Source: Sycobia sp. Sy_11
Lineage: Eukaryota > Arthropoda > Insecta > Hymenoptera > Epichrysomallidae
Assembly: GCA_018907035.1 (NCBI GenBank)
Contig: JACCIC010000038.1
Span: forward strand, 224,501 to 288,500
Reading direction: 5' to 3'
DNA: 64,000 nt
Shown one piece after another: positions 58,031 through 64,000 of the stretch (its first letter is position 1; each line of letters starts with the position of its first letter). The notes under the pieces are model-generated. The model did no database searches and was not told the DNA's origin. It saw nothing but the letters and a program-made list of their open reading frames with translations. A program made the translations under genes and the position numbers.

Positions 58031-59701
58031 AACCGTCTACACCACCCCCCCCTTAACAACTGTAGTAAAAATTCAGCTAATTTTTCTGGTAAGTCGCTTT
58101 AATATATAGTATAGTAAGACGTTTTAATATAATAACCTCTGATAATATACAATACAATTATGTGCAATCATAACATTGCATCATTTTCAATAAGTAAAGT
58201 TGAAGATATAAATAAATACTTCTCTTCATTTAGAAGTATGTAAAAGATTTCTTTTTAAATAAATATGTAATGTTTGAAGAAGATAAAGATCTCTTGCAGT
58301 CTTGTTATTCAAGACTGTTATTTCAAGATTATATTATCATCATTTAGAAGCTATAAGGTTGATATTTTTGAATCTTAATCTAATACCAAGACTTTAATAT
58401 TTATTTTTCATAAATCGGTAATCATTTTTAAAATATTTAGTACCATGGATAATTTATTATGGATCAATTTTATTAATTCATTGTGCATCGGAATTATAAA
58501 TACTAAAGTATCTCTTAAAAATATAAAATTGAATGGCTTTCTCGCAATTTTTCTTGCTCGAACTTGCTTACTAGTGACACAACTTTTAAATCATTTATCT
58601 ATATTCACTGGCATCAAATATTTCTCATGGCCAAACCAGTTTTGAATATGAATACTATACCCAAATTTATATAACCTACAGTTATATCATAGTTCATAAA
58701 TTAAGTACAGAGATCAAAGACATTGGATACTTGAAGATACTTGTGGTGGTTTGAAAACTTAAATTTATAAATATTTTTATCGGTATTACAATCTTTATAA
58801 TATAATTTATTAGCTAAAATAATAACAGTCAGCCTGTCCTTATTTATATTTACCCTCGTAGAATCTGCAATAGAACTTATTACTGCAATAAATTATATGA
58901 AAAATTGAAAATAAATAAAATTAATAATAAAATAAAAATAAAATAATAAATAAAATAAAAATAAAATAATAAATAAAATAAAAATAATAAAAGAAATATT
59001 CTATGTTAACAAAGGATAACCTGATTGCCACCACCGCCTTAAATTTAGAATCACCTTAGTGTCCGACGTTTCGAAAACTAATAATGACATGAAAATTGCT
59101 TTCAAATGCATTTTATTTAAAATATTACTAGACTTTTATTTGTTTACATTATCAGATAAGGAATCAAAGGTACTTTTTTTTCTTTTAGAAATGTTATTTT
59201 ATAAAATAGGTTTATATAACTAATATTTATTTCTTTTTTTTATAATATTATTTTGAAAATAATAGTCAGCAGCAAAACTACCAAAATAATATATGATACT
59301 AATAAATAAATGAATATGCATTATTACCATGGTTGTTCAATATTACTACAATTCTATAAATGGAATACAGATTTTACTATATGTATAGTAAATATCATCA
59401 ATAATATGGTAAATATTTTTATATTTTAAATAAAAAAAATGTATTACTTTTGAGTTTTAATGAAAATAATCCATCCAATAAGAAAACATTTTAATTACAA
59501 TAGTAAGAATTTCAAATACATCTTCGCATCCATTTTATAAAAAATGTATATAATATAATTTCCGAAAGTTTCAAATCTATTAGCACAAAAATTATTTTAT
59601 AATTAAATTAACAATTAATTCACTGATATAGTCAAATGTTCTATTAATTGTGATAAAGGGAATCTTTGTAATATATGTTCTTAGCATATTATGAAATTTA
59701 C
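58031..59701. other. AT-rich DNA, no gene recognised
   Basis: Includes an (AATAAAAT)n-like stretch at about 58907-58992. The 66-codon frame at 58445-58645 has no supporting evidence. Confidence 0.45.
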
Positions 59702-59908
59702 GCTGAGGAAAGAGACGTCCCCAAGCATACGATTTATGACGAGCTGGTGTATTTCCATCACCTATAGTGATTGCCCTAGTAGTGGATAAACACTCATGAG
59801 GGCAAGAAGATCCCCAGTCATACGAGCGTGCTCGCTCTGTACTGACTTGCGTAATCCTCTGTCTCTTCCTATGCCATGCATCGTTATCTTGAACAATGTA
59901 TTTAGAAT
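59702..59908 (-). CDS. Candidate internal exon of an unknown gene
   Basis: On the minus strand a pyrimidine-rich run and CACAG at 59913-59909 precede 207 open bases that end at a GTAAAT donor (59701). The frame stays open beyond both ends (59592-60014). The peptide contains two related pieces, RARSYDWGSS and RHKSYAWGRL, and composition is balanced in AT-rich surroundings. I do not recognise the family. Confidence 0.38.
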
Positions 59909-60014
59909 CTGTGGAAACGGTGTGTGAAACGCTAGGGGAGTAACATTTTTTTATACCTAATATGTGAATTTTAGTCCTTTTCCTACAGGCCATTTTCCAT
60001 TTTGAAGTTAACAC

Positions 60015-60331
60015 TTTTTACAGAGCACCCCGCTCCACTCGAATGGGATAGGGGACAAATTGAATACTTTTCGGGCCAGCTACTTGAGAGCGTAATGGAA
60101 GTAGTAAATATGATGGAAGTGACGTACTTGGCCACTGCTCCTACTCTTTTGCACTCTCATTCTGTCTCTCGTTCTCTCACTTGCCCTCTTGACCTTCCCT
60201 TACTCACCCCCTGTCTTGCTCTCTCTCTCTCTACATAGTATTATATAGGAGGGTTTGAAGATACTGTTTAACAGAACCATAAACTATAAAATAGTTAAGG
60301 GAACAAAAAGAAATGTTTTTGCCGCAAGTAT

Positions 60332-60337
<6 letters not shown>
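60015..60337. other. Mixed-composition DNA with CT-rich run
   Basis: CT-rich at about 60140-60235. The frame at 60002-60238 is not supported by motifs. Confidence 0.4.
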
Positions 60338-60386
<49 letters not shown>

Positions 60387-60387
<1 letters not shown>

Positions 60388-61639
60388 GAGAGTGGATTGA
60401 TAAGTTTCCGGGCTGACCAAGAAAAACAACGTTTTTAAGATTTTTATTTCTCAATATAATCACCTCCAAGGCTGATACATTTCTCATAGCGGTGTTCTAG
60501 TCTAGTAATGCCATCTCTATAGACTGAGTCCTTAAACTCCTTCGATTACTTCATCATTGTTCGCAAATCTCTTACCGCCAAGCCATTTTTTGAGGTTAGG
60601 AAACAGATAATAGTCACGCGGGGCTAGATCTGGAGAGTAGGGAGGGTCGGCTTCAATTCAAATTTCGGATTGTTGATTTTAGCCATCGCAACGATTGACG
60701 TGTGCGCTGGTGCGTTATCGTAATGAAACAAGATTTTTTTCTTCGCTAAATGAGGTCGTTTGATTTTCACTTCCTGGTTCAAACGTTGCAAATAAATCTG
60801 TGTAGTATTGACCAGTGATAGTCTTTCCCTTTTCAAGGTAATCAATGTGTATAATACCTCTTGCATCCCAAGAAACAGTAGCCATAAACTTGTTCGCCGA
60901 AAAAATTATTTTTGCCTTCTTTAGAGTTGGTTCCCCTGGTCCAATCCACTGTTTAGTTTCAGCAATGTAGAGGTCGACCCAAGTTTCGTCAACGGTAACG
61001 AATCAATGCAAGAATTTGCTTGGATTTAGGTTATACAACGCCAAATTGGCGGTAGAAATGTTCTTTCGAATAAATTTTTGGTCGACTGTTAGCAAGCGCG
61101 GCACCCATCTTGCACAGAGCTTTTCCATATACAAATTTTGGTGCTAAATATTTTCTACACGTTCATATGACATCCTACAGGTCTCAGCTATCTCACGCAC
61201 TTTTAATCTGCGATCTTTCAGCACTATTTGATGGATTTTTTCGATCATATCTGGAGTTGTGACTTCAATGGGGCGTCCTGAGCGAGGCTCATCAGAGGTG
61301 CTCACACGACCCTTTTTTAACTTGGAAACCCATTGCTTAACGAGTGAATATAATGGCGAGCATGTCCCCAGTGTTGAGTCCATGTCTTATTTAATTTCCT
61401 TTGGCGTTAACCCCTTCAAATAAAAGTATTTGATGACAGCACGATTTTCCAGCTTTTCCATTTTTACGAAAAATACAGAGGCGTATTGTTCAGCGTGCTC
61501 TCAAATGTAAACTAACATGGCGATCGGACTGAAAGTATACCTACAAGCTATCTAAGGATGGTACTATAGAACGCCATCTCAAAGTAGGCCTAGTGACGCC
61601 ATCTCTTGATCAGTCGGGACATTTATCAATCCACCCTCG
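60387..61639 (-). mobile_element. Mariner element, near full length
   Basis: 1253 bp between TA dinucleotides (60385-60386 and 61640-61641), itself inside a TA microsatellite. Inverted ends of about 29 bp: CGAGAGTGGATTGATAAG on the left and the complement CGAGGGTGGATTGATAAA on the right. The transposase gene lies on the minus strand. Confidence 0.88.
60590..61461 (-). pseudogene. Mariner transposase, broken
   Basis: The start is near 61461 (MEKLENRAVIKYFYLKG). A DNA-binding segment follows (61383-61144: SGRPIEVTTPDMIEKIHQ, REIAETCRMSYERV). First catalytic Asp in TVDETWV (about 60998-60978), second in HYDNAPAH (about 60729-60706), third in YSPDLAPRDYYLF (about 60650-60612), a DD34D pattern. 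Stops near 61385 and 61145 and shifts near 60800 and 60660 destroy the frame. All catalytic residues are still recognisable, so decay is moderate. Confidence 0.85.
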
Positions 61640-61664
61640 TATATATATATATATATATATATAT

Positions 61665-62535
61665 ACACTCGGGGCGCAGCACGCTCTCGGCAGGTACGAG
61701 AGGCGGTGTCCCCGCTCGTCGGTGGTCCCGGGATGGGGCGGTCACTACGCACAGGCAGGGACCGGATGGCAGGCTCGTTAGTTCGAGTCCTGTTTTTTCA
61801 ACTAATATTTTATTTTCAAATTAGTCTACGGGGGTGAATGTAAACAAGGACAGTCTTACTGTCATTATAATTTTTAATTTAATTTTTGTTTTTAATTTTT
61901 ATTTTATTTTTATTTTTATTTTTAGATTGAATTAATTGGACTGTAAGACCAATAAAAAAAAATTTTATTAATTTGTATATGGGCAGTCGACATATGTACA
62001 ATTAAATTATTTTAAAGATTGTATAAAACTAAAGTTTTGTAAAAGTCTAAAAAATAAAAACCTTCAAGCGGTAAACAGTAGATGAATATTATAAAAAAAA
62101 ATTATGACTATTGTAAAAAAGTATTCTATGAAAAGTGTTCTACGTATTGAACTCTTTTCGAGATCGACAACGAATTAAATAAGTACAATTTAGCGCAAAA
62201 ATACAATCGAGAACTATTATTAAAATAAGTCGCATTGAGATTATTTGAATAATATTTTGAATTTGAATAGTATTGAGAAAAATTTAGTAGAAAATTCATT
62301 GAAAAAATTTTTTATGTAATTCTATAATTTATTATAATGTTACATCATTTTTAAAATCAATTTTTACTTTTTAAGCACAATTGTTTAAAAGTGCATTTCT
62401 TAACATTAATTGTAATTGGAAGAAAAAAACTTCTAATTGTGAATTGCATTTTTAGATTGCAACTTATGAACCAAAATTTAATTCTTACATAGTTTTAAAC
62501 TTCTACCATCTATATGAAATTAATATACAACCAAA
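61665..62535. other. Short GC-rich piece then AT-rich DNA
   Basis: 61665-61795 is GC-rich and ends with a B-box-like TTAGTTCGAGTCCTG followed by a run of six T, as at the end of a polymerase III unit. I see no matching A box. The rest is AT-rich without a gene. Confidence 0.4.
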
Positions 62536-63019
62536 GATGTGTAACGTTCCTTCTCCTTCCGCTTTATTTTTATTGGAATTCTCTGAGGTTTTCAGGATAT
62601 GTGATTCGGATGGAGGAACGTATCAGGACAAGTTTTCGGGTGAATGATTTGATACTCGTTATGTTTCAAAAAATAACAATATAGATTTTCCTATAAATTA
62701 TACAATAAAAATAAAAAAAAATAGTAATAAATTTTATAAAAAAAAATAAGAAATAACTTCTATTTTATTGCATCTCGGTGTAGATACCCTGCAACATAAA
62801 AAAAATAACGATTTATAAATTAATTATTAGCGCTGGCATTTTATTTTATTTTCTGTCTACTTATTAATTGGCTTATCTAAGTTTTTACGAATTTAGACGG
62901 CCTTGACCAAGTGATTGCTCGCTTTGTTTACGCTATTTACTTAAACGGTTTATAGAAGCGGTCCGTCTATTTACACGGGTTTCTTTCGCAATATCGGAAT
63001 AAATCTTTATTCTCTCTTT

Positions 63020-63396
63020 TATATCACGCTAAGGTGCGCCTTAGCTAGTGATATATAAGAGTTCGGTATTTTACTCAGGAATAAGTATTTCTTTTTCCTT
63101 AGTAAGACTCCGTTTTCCTTTTGATTTATTTTACAGCATTTACTTCTTATATTTATAATATTAGTCGATCAACGTTATGATGACTTGCAGATTTTCGGTT
63201 GCCGGTCGGTCTGGCATTAATCCGAGGTGCGCCTCGTGATTAATAGCCGTCTGGTAATTTAATTTGACGAAAAGGAGCGCCTTTTCCCCGAATTAAATTA
63301 GGTCGACTTTAATTTTGTCTCCCGGCGGTTTTTCTGGATTATTTCCTATGTGAAAAAGAATTACTTTATCAGAAGTCGGGAGCGTCCGTTCTTCTG
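63020..63396 (-). promoter_or_regulatory. Array of four hairpins in LTR C
   Basis: In + strand terms: 63020-63055 (TATATCAC/GTGATATA and GCTAAGG/CCTTAGC, loop TGCG), 63213-63248 (ATTAATC/GATTAAT and CGAGG/CCTCG, loop TGCG), 63255-63300 (TAATTTAATT/AATTAAATTA and AAAAGG/CCTTTT, loop AGCG), and 63370-63396 (CAGAAG/CTTCTG and CGGG/TCCG, loop AGCG). On the transcribed strand the loops are CGCA or CGCT, the same as in element B. Stems differ from one to the next. Confidence 0.8.
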
Positions 63397-63588
63397 AGTC
63401 GGTAATTTTTAACTCTTTTCTTACGAGTAAAGGGGTTTTTCCTTTGACCTCGAGAAAGAGTTTTTTTTATCTAGGAAAAAACACAGAATATTACCGGTCG
63501 GTAAATGACAGTTCTCTTCGTCACTCGGGAGGTATCCTTCCTCGACGAGTACCGAAAACGAACCTTGCTCTTTGCAAAATTTAGCGTA

Positions 63589-63596
63589 CTTTTATA
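63589..63596 (-). promoter_or_regulatory. TATA box of LTR C
   Basis: TATAAAAG on the minus strand, about 190 bp before the first hairpin of the array. Same relative position as in element B. Confidence 0.55.
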
Positions 63597-63835
63597 CACG
63601 GAAAAAGTACATTACAAAAATCTGATTGGTTATTATTTATTTAAAAATACGGTAATATTGTTCCTATTGGTTAAATTATTTTATTCTACTTATTCTATTC
63701 TATGTTGTGTTTGTTTGTTTATTTATAGTAATCATTTCGTGTATATGTCTGCCTATTTATTATGATTTTACATTTATAGTAACTCTTATCACGGTAATAA
63801 GTTAATTTATCCTACTCTTTTTCCCGTTACAGATG

Positions 63836-64000
63836 AATTATTAAGATCGCTTTAATGAAAACCAGTTTTTTGACGTATAAACTATTTAGAATAATTAAAT
63901 TGAAGGTTATAAGATATTATAATTTTCATCATTAGAAGTTTTTGTTAATTATAATGGAATACAAAGTTATAATTTAAAAATTAATTTGTTGTGACGATGA
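63836..64000. other. AT-rich DNA at window end
   Basis: No feature seen. Confidence 0.5.

Larger units (their letters stand above)
62540..63831 (-). mobile_element. LTR C: solo LTR with hairpin array
   Basis: 1292 bp with ends TGTAACG and CGTTACA, flanked by GATG on both sides (62536-62539 and 63832-63835). On the minus strand: TATAAAAG (63596-63589), then four hairpins, an AATAAA near 63010, and an end GGAACGTTACA like that of element B. No primer site or polypurine tract is next to it, so it is a solo LTR. Direction is taken from TATA, AATAAA and hairpin order. Confidence 0.8.

Noticed and set aside
59881..60010. snRNA-like gene in the balanced-composition patch
   Set aside because: I could not match stems or Sm-site order to any spliceosomal RNA. 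An exon explains the composition better.
61665..61795. Functional tRNA gene
   Set aside because: There is a B-box-like sequence and T run but no A box or cloverleaf.

Overview
The window is AT-rich nuclear DNA of an insect, most likely a hymenopteran (ant, bee or wasp). That call is an inference from intron-containing genes, long (TA)n tracts, mariner, R1-like and Helitron remnants, and Ty3/gypsy-type elements. There is no bacterial-style gene organisation. The one host gene I can name is a five-exon protein-L-isoaspartate O-methyltransferase (Pcmt, 16324-17764, + strand). Four short candidate exons and one exon-like remnant are listed as unknown.

Layout. 1-10560: a decayed Ty3/gypsy-type element ('element A') with gag, two retropepsin-like domains, RT/RNase H, integrase and an env-like region. 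Its RT region is split by a solo LTR (3830-4817). 12440-13033: internally deleted mariner. 13036-14360: Helitron-type element with a 60-bp minisatellite and a clear hairpin plus CTAG 3' end. 16324-17764: Pcmt. 18500-19700: GC-rich repeat with an A-rich tail. 20260-29127: nearly intact LTR element ('element B') with AATT target duplication. 33011-33962: LTR-like insert inside (TA)n. 35271-35484: tRNA-derived SINE. 37749-42415: a second Helitron split at its internal (TA)n by about 3.2 kb of other sequence. 45291-47640: mariner and retroelement debris. 50068-50350: mariner 5' fragment. 53056-55422: internally deleted R1-like LINE. 56457-58030: GC-rich unknown unit. 60387-61639: near full-length mariner. 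62540-63831: solo LTR ('LTR C') with GATG target duplication.

Element B is the most interesting object. It has a tRNA-Lys-type primer site and gag followed by pol in the -1 frame, with a GGGAAAC slippery heptamer, a 7-nt spacer and a 9-bp hairpin. A second retropepsin-like ORF with Asn in place of the catalytic Asp and an arginine-rich tail lies in the pol frame behind a single TGA. A GC-rich proline-rich ORF bordered by poly(A) tracts follows. Its 1.7-kb 5' LTR has a TATA box, a hairpin at the predicted RNA 5' end and five tandem hairpins whose stems covary around an invariant core. LTR C, a different family, has the same layout (TATA, four hairpins with the same type of tetraloop, AATAAA). 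I propose that this hairpin array is a functional RNA element of a group of insect LTR retroelements, possibly working with the arginine-rich ORF product. The array is seen in the sequence. Its function and partner are hypotheses.
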